A stretch of DNA of 64,000 bases from the NCBI RefSeq assembly GCF_016892765.1, contig NZ_JAFEMD010000003.1, forward strand, positions 124,001 through 188,000, given 5' to 3'. Shown here in pieces: positions 36,079-45,459 of this stretch. Both the position numbers and the translations under genes were made by a program. The notes under the pieces were generated by a model, which saw only the letters and a program-made list of their open reading frames with translations, was not told the origin of the DNA and searched no databases. The DNA is from Microvirga arvi (GTDB lineage Bacteria > Pseudomonadota > Alphaproteobacteria > Rhizobiales > Beijerinckiaceae). Numbering within the stretch: position 1 is the stretch's first letter; every line of letters starts with the position of its first letter.

Positions 36079-37269
36079 ATGGCAACTGCTCGTCTTGAGT
36101 CTGTTCACATTGGTCGCGTGGGTGAGACCAGCATCTATCGCGTAGATCTAAGCCAGAGCGGATTCGGCACCATCGGTGCGATCACGATCCACGATGACAA
36201 TGTCCTTTCCGGTAGTACCGGCGTCTACTCAGGAATGGACTTGGATTTTGTCAGGCTCCTCAATTCCGCGACGGATGCTGCGACATTAACAGGGCTGCCT
36301 GGAGAACCCATTTTCGATTTTAGCGCCAGCGGTATCGTGTTTCAGCCTGGGTTCCAGACGCCTCTCGGGCCAACCGACCCGCCCGAGTGGAACACCAATC
36401 TCCAAGGAACGTCTGGCTTCAACATCTACGACCCAGATAAGGCCATGCTTGGCAGTGTGAATGACGGAACCCTGTCCTTGGGTGAAGGTGGGCAGATAAC
36501 CTTCCTGCTCAAGACGCCTCTCTCAACGAATGGTCGATACTTCTATTTTGGCGAGGCAGGCAATGTAGACTTGGCGAACTATGTCCTAGTTTCGGATACG
36601 CCATCCTCTACGCCATCCTCGGAGCCGCGGGATTTCACCCTGATCGGAACCCCCGGCAACGACACCATCAGGGTCGGTGTCGGATTGAACATGCACCTGC
36701 AGTTCATCGATACCACTGTGTATGGCCGACGTGGTGACGATAGGATCGTCGGTGCCTTCGGCAATGACAGGCTTTACGGCGAGTCAGGAAAAGACCTGCT
36801 TTGGGGCCGCTCAGGGGACGATTGGCTTCGTGGCGGCACCAACAGCGACAGGGTCTACGGCGAAGCCGGCCAAGACACGATCAATGGCGGGGCTGGTATC
36901 GACCGACTTTCCGGCGGCGCGGGCGGTGATGTGTTCGTGTTCGACTCAAAGCTTGGAACCTCACGAACGGACCGCAAGGTGAACTTCGACACGATCACGG
37001 ACTTCAATGTGAGAGGCGACAGCCTATGGCTCGACAATGCGGTCTTCAGGAAGATCGGTAGCGGAACAGCATCCAATCCGGGCGCTCTGAACAAGGAGTT
37101 CCTCACCACCGGCAGCAAGTCTAGAGAGCGGGACGATTACCTGATCTACGACAAGAAGACGGGGGTCCTCAGCTATGATGCGGACGGCTCCGGATCCAAA
37201 GAGGCGGTGGAGTTCGCCCAGCTCAAGAAGGGCCATTCCCTCACCTACAGGGATGTCTTCGTCATCTGA
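36079..37269 (+). CDS. RTX calcium-binding protein, probable type I secretion substrate
   Basis: 396 residues. Residues 1-185 form an N-terminal region I do not recognise (beta-rich, no signal peptide, ends in a Ser/Pro linker). Residues about 190-300 carry glycine/aspartate RTX nonapeptides (GTPGNDTIRV, RGDDRIVGAFGNDRLYGESG, GGAGIDRLSGGAGGD) that fold into a calcium-bound beta-roll once exported. The last 105 residues, from DVFVFDSKL to the terminal DVFVI, align well with the end of the nuclease at 3208, marking a shared secretion module. It lacks an identifiable catalytic domain. It sits on the opposite strand inside the normally contiguous folC-accD operon and is less G+C-rich at its 5' side, consistent with insertion. 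Confidence 0.82.
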   Translation: MATARLESVHIGRVGETSIYRVDLSQSGFGTIGAITIHDDNVLSGSTGVYSGMDLDFVRLLNSATDAATLTGLPGEPIFDFSASGIVFQPGFQTPLGPTDPPEWNTNLQGTSGFNIYDPDKAMLGSVNDGTLSLGEGGQITFLLKTPLSTNGRYFYFGEAGNVDLANYVLVSDTPSSTPSSEPRDFTLIGTPGNDTIRVGVGLNMHLQFIDTTVYGRRGDDRIVGAFGNDRLYGESGKDLLWGRSGDDWLRGGTNSDRVYGEAGQDTINGGAGIDRLSGGAGGDVFVFDSKLGTSRTDRKVNFDTITDFNVRGDSLWLDNAVFRKIGSGTASNPGALNKEFLTTGSKSRERDDYLIYDKKTGVLSYDADGSGSKEAVEFAQLKKGHSLTYRDVFVI

Positions 37270-37460
37270 TCATGCCTGTTCAGCGACCGCCTTCAGTGCA
37301 GGTGCCTCGGCTGAGGGTCCATCGACTCCCCTCTGTTAGGGCGTTCTCTTCTGCACGAACACAATTCCGGACTTCGGGGAAGCGCGATTGTGGAACCCGT
37401 TTTAAAGTGTTCGGATCGCATTCGCACCAGATTATGGAGCGCCGGCGCGACTATGGAGTA

Positions 37461-37506
37461 AAAGCGTCTCCTATGAGACCGCCCTCCGAGAGGCGCTTTC
37501 TTTTTG
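37461..37506 (+). terminator. Probable terminator of the second RTX gene
   Basis: AAAGCGTCTC pairs with GAGA(GG)CGCTTT, leaving a 2-base bulge and 17-base loop, followed by CTTTTTG. It lies about 190 bases after the RTX stop. Confidence 0.55.
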
Positions 37507-37552
37507 TCCGGCTTCTTCAAGCCCCGGTACCTCTCTTTCAGCACCGCTCACG

Positions 37553-37585
37553 AAAAAGCCCCTCACGACTGGGCGTGAAGGGGCT
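37553..37585 (-). terminator. Intrinsic terminator on the minus strand
   Basis: AGCCCCTTCACG / CGTGAGGGGCT (one bulged base) followed by TTTTT on the minus strand. It faces the previous terminator and would end transcripts coming from accD through the remnant region. Confidence 0.7.
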
Positions 37586-37603
37586 TGAAGTTAGGCGAAG
37601 GCT

Positions 37604-38150
37604 TTAGGGTAGAAGGGTCACGAGGCCTTCGAGAAGACTAACGGTTGAAGACCAAGAATTATTCCATCTGCTGATCCAAATCGAAGAACAAAGCCAGATG
37701 CACGCAACGTCCTCAAGGGACAGCACCCGCGCCTCGAAGAACTCCTGCTCGCGGCCAGGGGCTGCAAGCGGTTTGGCTGTCAGACTGGCTTCCAAGAGCA
37801 GTGCCTGCGGATCGCGGTTCATGCTGCGCATGCGCTCCGACAACTGCCGCTTGAGGCGATTGAATGCGGTCTCGCCTTGTGCTCGGAGAGAGCAAAGGTT
37901 GCATCGGTCTCAAAGGACAGATCCGGCACGAAGCTCCGGTTCGCCTACGTCGCGGCCAGATCGGCCTGCGCCATGGCCAGCGACACCGCACCGGCAGAGC
38001 GCATCAGCGGTGACATGCAATAAGATCGCCCTTCCTGAAGCAGCGCAGATGCACGATCTCTTTAGGCAGATAGACGCTGTTGCGGCCAGTCAGGGGATCG
38101 GAATAGCGATAACGCAGCCGCCCTGTGGTTAGGCGCTCGACGCCAACACA
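37604..38150 (-). pseudogene. Degraded remnant resembling a phage portal protein
   Basis: Minus-strand peptides from different frames fall in the order expected of an HK97-type portal protein. RLTTGRLRYRYSDPLTGRNS then VYLPKEIVHLRCF (about 38020-38130) comes first. FVPDLSFETDATFALSEHKA follows, and then, after a frame change near 37845, RLKRQLSERMRSM and FFEARVLSLEDVA (37604-37843). There are in-frame stops and at least one frameshift, so no working product is possible. The match is from memory of portal features (the D-P-L-T-G-R strand, the VxHLR motif and the EARxxxLEDVA segment) and needs a search. It sits between accD and the RTX gene, in the interrupted operon. Confidence 0.4.
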
Positions 38151-38178
38151 CCATGGACGAGCCCGCGACAGCAAAAAG

Positions 38179-39069
38179 TTACTCGGCGGCAACCGCAACG
38201 GCCGTCGTTCCCGGCGAAGCCGCCGGCGCCTTCATGAAGAGGCGCGACAGGCGGGCGACGGTCGCCTTCAGGTCGTGGCGATGGACGACCGCGTCCACCA
38301 TGCCGTGCTCCTTCAGGTATTCGGCACGCTGGAAGCCGTCGGGCAGCTTTTCGCGGATGGTCTGCTCGATCACGCGCGGACCGGCAAAGCCGATGAGCGC
38401 GCCGGGCTCGGCCAGGTGCACGTCGCCCAGCATCGCATAGGACGCGGTCACGCCGCCGGTGGTCGGGTTGGTGAGCACGACGATGTAGGGCAGCTTCGCG
38501 TCGCGCAGGCGGCGGATCGCCACCGTGGTGCGGGGCATCTGCATGAGGGAGAGGATGCCCTCCTGCATGCGCGCGCCGCCAGAGCCGGCGAAGAGCAAGA
38601 AGGGGGTCGTCTTGTCGAGGGCCGTCTCGGCGCCCTTGATGAAGGCCTCGCCGGCCGCCATGCCGAGCGAGCCGCCCATGAAGCCGAAATCCTGCACCGC
38701 AACGGTCATCGGCAGGTCCTCGACCCGGCCGAAGCCGACCTTGAACGCATCCTGCTGGCCGGTCTTGGCGCGGGCATCCTTCAGGCGGTCGATGTAGCGC
38801 TTCTCGTCCCGGAATTTCAGGGGATCGACGGCGACCTCGGGCAGGGCCACGTCGAGCCAGGTGCCGTTGTCGAACACCAGCTGCAGGCGCTGGGTGGCGG
38901 AAATGCGCATGTGGTGGTTGGAGCCGGGGATCACCCACTGGTTCGCCTCCACATCCTTGTGGAACACCACCTGCCCGGTCTCCGGGCACTTGATCCAGAG
39001 ATTGTCCGGCGCCTCGCGCTTGAAGAGCGTCTTGATCTTCGGACGGACGACTTCGGAAATCCAGTTCAT
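38179..39069 (-). CDS. accD: Acetyl-CoA carboxylase carboxyltransferase beta subunit (zinc-finger-less)
   Basis: 296 residues, crotonase fold. [19 protein letters not shown] and [16 protein letters not shown] build the acetyl-CoA/carboxybiotin site. It partners AccA to carboxylate acetyl-CoA in fatty-acid synthesis. The N-terminal segment [13 protein letters not shown] ... [10 protein letters not shown] aligns with the Cys4 zinc ribbon of E. coli AccD but keeps only Cys28; positions 31, 47 and 50 are Thr, Ile and Ser, so zinc cannot bind. This loss appears to be usual in alphaproteobacteria. ATG 39069 is chosen because the family starts MNWI; upstream residues are repeat-derived. Confidence 0.95.
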   Translation of the reverse strand: MNWISEVVRPKIKTLFKREAPDNLWIKCPETGQVVFHKDVEANQWVIPGSNHHMRISATQRLQLVFDNGTWLDVALPEVAVDPLKFRDEKRYIDRLKDARAKTGQQDAFKVGFGRVEDLPMTVAVQDFGFMGGSLGMAAGEAFIKGAETALDKTTPFLLFAGSGGARMQEGILSLMQMPRTTVAIRRLRDAKLPYIVVLTNPTTGGVTASYAMLGDVHLAEPGALIGFAGPRVIEQTIREKLPDGFQRAEYLKEHGMVDAVVHRHDLKATVARLSRLFMKAPAASPGTTAVAVAAE

Positions 39070-39114
39070 TGCCAATCCTTCTCTGTCAGGAGCGCCCTCT
39101 CTGTCAGGGCACCC

Positions 39115-39226
39115 TTGAGCCCTCATCCTGAGGAGGCCGACAGGCCGTCTCGAAGGATGAGGGCGTCTCCTGTGCGCTCTGGATCCTCCTTCGAGACGCC
39201 GCTACGCGGCTCCTCAGGATGAGGCA
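39115..39226. repeat. Inverted pair of CCTCATCCTGAGGAG repeats
   Basis: CCTCATCCTGAGGAGG (from 39121) continuing to GTCTCGAAGGATGAGG, and the inverted copy CCTCCTTCGAGACGCC (from 39186) continuing to CTCCTCAGGATGAGG at 39224. The two could form a large cruciform in the trpA-accD gap. This repeat type is widespread between genes in Bradyrhizobium and relatives (recalled). Confidence 0.6.
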
Positions 39227-39274
39227 GAGAGTGATGCACCAGGCCCGTCATGCTGAGGAACCTTGCTCTATGTA

Positions 39275-40114
39275 TTAGGCCGCCGCGCGTTTTGCCACCG
39301 AGCGTACGCCGTCGCTCAATTCCTTCACCAGCTTCGTCACCGCCTCGACGGTGCCTACCGTTGCGCGATCCTGGTCATCGAGGGTGTTCTTGAGCGCATC
39401 GATGAGGGCCGAGCCCACCACGACGCCGTCGGCGCCTTGGGCCACCGCCGCCGCATGCGCCCCGCTCTTGACGCCGAAGCCCACCACGACGGGAAGGGGC
39501 GTGTGGCGCTTGATCCGCTCGACCGCCGTGGCAACCTTGCCGAAATCCGGGGTCGCGGCACCGGTGATGCCGGTGATCGACACGTAATAGACGAAGCCCG
39601 CCGTATTGCTGAGAACCGCCGGCAGGCGCTTGTCATCCGTGGTCGGGGTCGCGAGACGGATGAAGGCGAGACCCGCCTTCAGCGCCGGCAGGCACAGCTC
39701 GTCGTCCTCTTCCGGCGGCAGGTCGACCACGATCAGGCCGTCGACGCCAGCCTCCTTGGCATCGACCAGGAAACGGTCGACGCCGTAGACATAGATCGGG
39801 TTGAAATAGCCCATGAGGATCACGGGCGTGTCGGAATCCTCCGCCCGGAAGCGGCGGATCAGGCCGAGGGTCTTGACCGTGTCCTGGCCCACCTTCAGAG
39901 CCCGCAGGCCTGCCGCCTGGATCGCCGGACCGTCGGCCATGGGATCGGTGAAGGGCAGCCCGAACTCGACGATGTCGGCTCCGGCCTTCGGCAGGCTCCT
40001 GAGGATTTCGAGCGAGGTCTCGGGATCCGGATCGCCCGCCATCACATAGGTGACGAGCGCGGCGCGGCCGTCCGCGCGGCATTTTTCGAAACGGGCTTCG
40101 ATGCGTTGGGTCAT
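39275..40114 (-). CDS. trpA: Tryptophan synthase alpha chain
   Basis: 279 residues, TIM barrel. Catalytic Glu50 and Asp61 lie in [17 protein letters not shown], with the mobile loop SITGITGAA and phosphate-binding [13 protein letters not shown]. It cleaves indole-3-glycerol phosphate to indole, channelled to TrpB. ATG 40114 gives the family start MTQRIEARF; longer frames run into intergenic repeats. It is transcribed after trpF and trpB, with accD next downstream. Confidence 0.96.
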   Translation of the reverse strand: MTQRIEARFEKCRADGRAALVTYVMAGDPDPETSLEILRSLPKAGADIVEFGLPFTDPMADGPAIQAAGLRALKVGQDTVKTLGLIRRFRAEDSDTPVILMGYFNPIYVYGVDRFLVDAKEAGVDGLIVVDLPPEEDDELCLPALKAGLAFIRLATPTTDDKRLPAVLSNTAGFVYYVSITGITGAATPDFGKVATAVERIKRHTPLPVVVGFGVKSGAHAAAVAQGADGVVVGSALIDALKNTLDDQDRATVGTVEAVTKLVKELSDGVRSVAKRAAA

Positions 40115-40182
40115 GGGCTGCGTCTTTAGCATGGGAGAGAGGTGAGGTGAAACCTGTTCGGTCTCCGAAGCCGAACCTCCGT

Positions 40183-40266
40183 CGTCATGCCCGCACTTGT
40201 CGCGGGCATCCACGTCTTTGCCGTGGTTGAAGGCGTGGATGGCCGGGACGAGCCCGGCCATGACGG
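40183..40266. repeat. Dispersed repeats between trpB and trpA
   Basis: CATGCCCGCACTTGTCGCGGGCAT is followed by GGATGGCCGGGACGAGCCCG running into GCCATGACGG, two hairpins of a family also seen at 20086-20116. They sit within an operon, so they may shape mRNA stability between the trpB and trpA cistrons. Confidence 0.55.
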
Positions 40267-40271
40267 AAAGG

Positions 40272-41522
<1,251 letters not shown>

Positions 41523-41579
41523 GGGCTGTTCTGCCTTCGGATTTCAATGCACGCCTGGAAGCGAACGTGCCGTCCTGTT

Positions 41580-42239
41580 CTAGTGATGGGCAGCAGCGAA
41601 TGCTGTCCGGGCGGCCCTGATGAAGGCCTCGATCCTGGCCGGATCCTTGCGACCCGGTCCGACTTCCACCCCGGACGAGACGTCGACGGCCTGCGTCCTG
41701 GTGAGCCGGATCGCCTCCGCCACGTTGTCCGGGTTGAGGCCTCCTGACAGCATGAAGGAAACCTTGCGGTCAAGCCCGTTGAGCAGCCGCCAGTCGAAGG
41801 GAATCCCGTTGCCGCCGGGAAGCGCGTCGGCCGTGCGGGGCGGCTTGGCATCGAGCAGGATGCGGTCGGCGTCGGCATAGGAGGTAAGAGCCTGGAGATC
41901 GGAAGGCTCTGCCACGCCGAGCGCCTTCATGACCGGCCGCTTGACCATGGAGCGGATCTCGGCGACGCGCTCAGGGCTTTCGCTGCCATGCAGCTGGATC
42001 AGGTCAGGGTTGATGGCCTCGACCGCCTGGGCAATGTCCTCGTCGCCCGGATTGAGCAGAAGCACCACGCGTTGCGCTCGGCCCCTCGCCTGCAGGGAGA
42101 GCTTGTGGCCGAGATCGAGGCTGACGTGACGGGGGCTCCTGGGGATCCGCACAAAGCCGACCATGTCCGCACCTGCACCCAGGGCGGCATCGAGGGTCTC
42201 GGGCGTGGAGAGCCCGCAGATTTTGATCAGATTATCCAT
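41580..42239 (-). CDS. trpF: Phosphoribosylanthranilate isomerase
   Basis: 219 residues, TIM barrel. KICGLSTPE near the N-terminus holds the catalytic Cys7, LIQLHGSESPE and LLDAKPP (general acid Asp) follow, and FMLSGGLNPDNV is the phosphate loop. It isomerises PRA to CdRP, the third step of tryptophan synthesis. ATG 42239 is chosen; the frame continues upstream into an unrelated gene. It begins 13 bases after the cyclodeaminase-like gene ends. Confidence 0.95.
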   Translation of the reverse strand: MDNLIKICGLSTPETLDAALGAGADMVGFVRIPRSPRHVSLDLGHKLSLQARGRAQRVVLLLNPGDEDIAQAVEAINPDLIQLHGSESPERVAEIRSMVKRPVMKALGVAEPSDLQALTSYADADRILLDAKPPRTADALPGGNGIPFDWRLLNGLDRKVSFMLSGGLNPDNVAEAIRLTRTQAVDVSSGVEVGPGRKDPARIEAFIRAARTAFAAAHH

Positions 42240-42252
42240 AAGGGCTATTTTA

Positions 42253-43197
42253 CTACGTTTTTGCCAGCGAACGCCATACCAGCATCGCCGCAGCCAGATC
42301 CTCCAGCGCCGCACCCACCGATTTGAAGGCGGTGATGACGGCAGGCCCGCGATTCGGCGGGGTCCGACACAGGTCGGCCAGGGTGCCGCGAACATGATCC
42401 TCGGCGATGGCGCCCCGGTGCAGGGCCACCGCCACGTCCCCGCCCTCGACCTTGGCGGCCGGCGTGTCGACATACACCTGAGCCCGGCGCAGGGCCTCGT
42501 CGTCGGCCTCGCGCATCTTGAGATTGAAGGCGCCCACGAGGTCGAGATGCGCGCCGTCCTTGAGCCAGGCTCCCTTGACGATGGGCGCGGTCGAGAGCGT
42601 TGCGCAGGAGACGAGATCCGCCCCGCGCACGGCCGCTTCCAGATCGATGACGGCGGTGACCGGCAGGCCCTCGGACCTCAGCTCCGCCGCCAGGCTCTCC
42701 GCCCGCTCTGCCCTATGGTTCCAGAGCGCTACCTCGGCGATGGGCCGCTGGCTCATATGAGCACGGATCAGGAAGGGCGCGAGGGAGCCTGCCCCGACCA
42801 TGACCATGCGGCTTGCATCCTCACGCGCCAGATACCGCGCCGCGAGCGCCGAGGCGGCGGCCGTCCGCCAGACGGTCAGACGCGCGCCGTCGAGGACGGA
42901 AACCGGTTCGCCCGTGGCGCCGTCCATCAGCAGATAGGAGCCCATCACGCTGGGAAGGCCCCTGGCGCCGTTCTCCGGGAAGACCGAGACGATCTTCACG
43001 CCGAGAAAGCCGTCCTGCATCGCAGGCCCTGTCCAGGACGGCATCAGCAGAAGCGTGCCATGGGCGCCCGGCCGTTCGATCTCGTGGTGATGACGGACCG
43101 GCGTGACCATGTCGCCGCGGAAGGCCTCGGCCAGGGCGTCGATCAGAGCCGGAAAGGTGAGGATACGATCGATCTCGGCGGAGGTCACGACGCGCAT
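42253..43197 (-). CDS. Ornithine cyclodeaminase/mu-crystallin family protein
   Basis: 314 residues. An N-terminal dimerisation/substrate domain with LGVKIVSVFPENGARGLPSV (substrate-contacting Lys and the N-G loop) is followed by a Rossmann domain with MVGAGSLAPFLIRAH and the conserved Asp in LDLVGAFNLKMREAD. The family includes ornithine cyclodeaminase, alanine dehydrogenase-type and ketimine reductases; the exact substrate cannot be read from sequence. It lies upstream of trpF on the same strand with 13 bases between, so it is probably part of the trp transcript here. Confidence 0.85.
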   Translation of the reverse strand: MRVVTSAEIDRILTFPALIDALAEAFRGDMVTPVRHHHEIERPGAHGTLLLMPSWTGPAMQDGFLGVKIVSVFPENGARGLPSVMGSYLLMDGATGEPVSVLDGARLTVWRTAAASALAARYLAREDASRMVMVGAGSLAPFLIRAHMSQRPIAEVALWNHRAERAESLAAELRSEGLPVTAVIDLEAAVRGADLVSCATLSTAPIVKGAWLKDGAHLDLVGAFNLKMREADDEALRRAQVYVDTPAAKVEGGDVAVALHRGAIAEDHVRGTLADLCRTPPNRGPAVITAFKSVGAALEDLAAAMLVWRSLAKT

Positions 43198-43209
43198 GGT
43201 GGATTGTTC

Positions 43210-43566
43210 TTAGATACTGCGGGCCTGGGATGGGATGGTGGCCGGCAGGGTCGTGGTGGAGGGGCTCTGCGCCTTCAGGCGCTCGGTCTCGTAGCGCAGC
43301 TGGCGCGTCTCGCGCCGCAGCTGCCGGCGGGTCTTGCGGTTTCTCCCTTGAGCGAGCCAGCTCGCCGTGCCGCCGATCAGGATCCCGACCATGATGGCGG
43401 CGAAGATCACCGCGAACAGGGGCAGCTGGAACGCGAATTCCGGCGCTGCTTGCGAGAAGGGATCGAGGGACAGGGTCACCGGAGCCCGGTTCGCCACCGC
43501 GAGCAGGACGATCAGGATGGCGACCGGCAGGAGAATGAGCGCCTTCAGAAAGCGAATCACGAACAC
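43210..43566 (-). CDS. lapA: LapA-domain inner-membrane protein
   Basis: 118 residues. Two membrane helices, about 5-25 and 45-70, are separated by a short periplasmic loop (NRAPVTLSLDPF). A cytoplasmic basic coiled tail (RNRKTRRQLRRETRQLRYE) follows, matching LapA/YciS (lipopolysaccharide assembly A) proteins, which help control LpxC and LPS level with LapB. GTG 43566 start. ihfB-lapA adjacency is common in proteobacteria and supports the call. Confidence 0.8.
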   Translation of the reverse strand: MFVIRFLKALILLPVAILIVLLAVANRAPVTLSLDPFSQAAPEFAFQLPLFAVIFAAIMVGILIGGTASWLAQGRNRKTRRQLRRETRQLRYETERLKAQSPSTTTLPATIPSQARSI

Positions 43567-43576
43567 CTCTCGAGAA

Positions 43577-43891
43577 TTATTGGGCGGCCGCCGCCTTCAT
43601 CGTCTTCGGAGCCGGGGCGTTGAGACGCTGACGCATCTCCTTGCCCGTCTTGAAGACCGGGACGACCTTTTCGGAGATGGAAACGGATTCGCCCGTGCGC
43701 GGGTTGCGGCCCGTGCGGGCATCGCGTTTCTTGACCGAAAATGCACCGAAGCCGCGCAGCTCGACCCGGTCTCCCCGGGCGAGCGCATCCCCGATGGTGT
43801 CGAGGATCGCATTCACGATCTTCTCGACATCGCGCTGATAAAGATGCGGGTTCTGCTCGGCGATCTTGAGCACCAGTTCGGATTTGATCAT
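43577..43891 (-). CDS. ihfB: Integration host factor beta subunit
   Basis: 104 residues. It has the HU/IHF fold with the DNA-bending arm [12 protein letters not shown] and the family signature [18 protein letters not shown], and starts [11 protein letters not shown]. With IhfA it bends DNA sharply at specific sites. A roughly 10-residue Ala/Lys/Pro tail follows the core. It lies between sppA and lapA, as in many Rhizobiales. Confidence 0.95.
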   Translation of the reverse strand: MIKSELVLKIAEQNPHLYQRDVEKIVNAILDTIGDALARGDRVELRGFGAFSVKKRDARTGRNPRTGESVSISEKVVPVFKTGKEMRQRLNAPAPKTMKAAAAQ

Positions 43892-43917
43892 GGAAAAGCT
43901 ATATCTTTGACGTTGCT

Positions 43918-44883
43918 TTATTTTTCCGAAGGGTGCCAGACAGCCAGGAGGCCGTCAAGCTGCGCAATCTCGGCATGAGCCGATGTCCGGCGCAAGGTTT
44001 CGGCCACCCGCTCGAAGCCGAAGAGGTCGGCCACGGTAGCACCCATGGCGAAGATCGACAGATCCCGATCCGAGCTCGGCTTCCAGTCGCGAATCGGCAG
44101 GTCCTTGGCCACACCCTTCTCCTGCTCGAGCCAGGCCACCGCGTCGCGCTCGCTGCCGATCCGGTCGATGAGCTTCAGAGGCACGGCCTGACGGCCGCTG
44201 AAGACCTGGCCGGTGGAGGCGGTGGAGAGTTCGCCCTCGTTCAGGCGGCGGCGCTCCCGCACCAGGGTCTTGAACCAGTCGAAGGTGTCGTTGACCACCG
44301 CCTGCATGGCGGCCCGCGCCTCCGGCGAGGTCGGTGTGAAGGGGTTCGGCTCCGCCTTGAGCGGCGCGGACTTCACCGCCTCCACCTTCACGCCGATCTG
44401 GCCCATGAGGCCCGTGAGGTCGGGGTATTGGAACAGCACGCCGATGGAGCCCACGATGGAGGTCTCGCGGGCCACGATGTAGTCGGTGGCGATCGCCGTG
44501 ATGTACCCTCCGGAGGCCGCCGTTCCATCGACGAAGGTGACGACCGGCTTCTTCTCGGCGAGCCGGCGGATGTTGCGGAAGAGCTCTTCCGAGCCCGTCG
44601 TGGTACCACCGGGGCTGTTGATCGAGATCACCACTCCGGACACCGCGCTCGAATCGCCCACCCGCCGCATCAGGTCGGCGAGGCGCTGGTTGCCGGTGAT
44701 CACGCCGTCGACGGAGATGCGGGCGACCTGGTTCTGGATTGCGCCATAGCCGGCCCGGTCCGCGGCGGCGTAGCCGATGGCGGCAACCGCGGCGATCAGG
44801 CCCGAAAATCCGGCCACCCGCCAGAAGGAGAGCTTGCGGCGCAGGCGGCGGCGGTCGGCAATGGCTTCGGCATCGATGGACAT
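43918..44883 (-). CDS. sppA: Signal peptide peptidase SppA (S49 family)
   Basis: 321 residues. One N-terminal membrane anchor (about 23-43) is followed by a single S49 protease domain. Ser124 in [12 protein letters not shown] is the nucleophile and Lys176 in [12 protein letters not shown] the general base. The 52-residue spacing matches the Bacillus-type Ser/Lys dyad. It degrades cleaved signal peptides in the membrane. I chose ATG 44883; the frame stays open to 45048, but a terminator hairpin (44985-45012) lies in that stretch. It ends 26 bases before the ihfB start. Confidence 0.9.
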   Translation of the reverse strand: MSIDAEAIADRRRLRRKLSFWRVAGFSGLIAAVAAIGYAAADRAGYGAIQNQVARISVDGVITGNQRLADLMRRVGDSSAVSGVVISINSPGGTTTGSEELFRNIRRLAEKKPVVTFVDGTAASGGYITAIATDYIVARETSIVGSIGVLFQYPDLTGLMGQIGVKVEAVKSAPLKAEPNPFTPTSPEARAAMQAVVNDTFDWFKTLVRERRRLNEGELSTASTGQVFSGRQAVPLKLIDRIGSERDAVAWLEQEKGVAKDLPIRDWKPSSDRDLSIFAMGATVADLFGFERVAETLRRTSAHAEIAQLDGLLAVWHPSEK

Positions 44884-44984
44884 CGGCTGGTCCCTTGAAT
44901 TCGGCTCTTGCTTCGTTTGCATGAAGTGCGAGGGGACGCACCCTATTGCGAAGCCAGATAGGGCGGCAAGGGACAGGGCCAATA

Positions 44985-45012
44985 AAAAACCCGCGCGAGC
45001 GAGCGCGCGGGC
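44985..45012 (-). terminator. Terminator-like hairpin upstream of sppA
   Basis: On the minus strand CCCGCGCG ... CGCGCGGG is followed by TTTTTTA, about 100 bases before the sppA start. It could be a second stop for rpsA transcripts or an attenuator for sppA. Confidence 0.6.
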
Positions 45013-45051
45013 TCCCGGGCTGTCTGGCTGATAAGAGTACGGTGGCATGTT

Positions 45052-45368
45052 TCCTCCCCCTTGCGGGGAGGGAGCGAGGGTGGGGGTCGGACAGTCGGAG
45101 CGCTGGGTCTGATCCAGAAATCATCAGAATTGCTACAGAGCATCCCCTCTCCCGGGCGGGAGAGGGGCAGGGGTGAGGGTGTGGCGCTTGACCAGCAAAG
45201 CAGCGTCGCTTCCGCATCAACACGAAACCCGTAGCACCTTATTCGGGACCGGCCTGCCCTCACCCCAACCCTCTCCCAATCGGGAGAGGGAGAAGCACTA
45301 GCTGGATCCAGGTTTCTCCAAGCTGCACTACCCCCACCCCTGCCCCTCCCCGCAAGGGGGAGGGGAAT
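45052..45368. repeat. Four-unit cluster of C/G-rich palindromic repeats
   Basis: Four related elements: CCTCCCCCTTGCGGGGAGGG (45053 on), CCCCTCTCCCGGGCGGGAGA (45146 on), CCTCACCCCAACCCTCTCCC (45260 on) and CCCCTGCCCCTCCCCGCAAG (45336 on). Adjacent ones alternate in orientation. Similar copies lie at 34030-34140 and 55043-55170. The whole 44884-45459 gap between sppA and rpsA holds only these repeats and two terminators. Confidence 0.65.
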
Positions 45369-45392
45369 AAGGTGCAGTGCCTTCCGAATACC

Positions 45393-45429
45393 CAAAACAA
45401 AAATCCCCGGGCCTTTCAGCCCGGGGATC
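45393..45429 (-). terminator. Intrinsic terminator of rpsA
   Basis: On the minus strand ATCCCCGGGC-TGAAAG-GCCCGGGGAT is followed by TTTTGTTTTG, about 35 bases after the rpsA stop. Confidence 0.9.
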
Positions 45430-45459
45430 CGTCAGACTCTCGAAAAATCGAGAAGCTGA

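Larger units (their letters stand above)
37270..37600. other. Non-coding stretch after the RTX gene
   Basis: No supported gene. Short open frames on both strands here lack ribosome-binding sites and recognisable sequence. The stretch holds the two facing terminators listed separately. Confidence 0.4.

Noticed and set aside
37272..37607. 111-residue plus-strand frame after the RTX gene
   Set aside because: Runs through two terminator hairpins; composition is not protein-like.
45052..45368. CRISPR array
   Set aside because: Units differ in length and orientation, each is self-complementary, and there are no constant-length spacers or cas genes.
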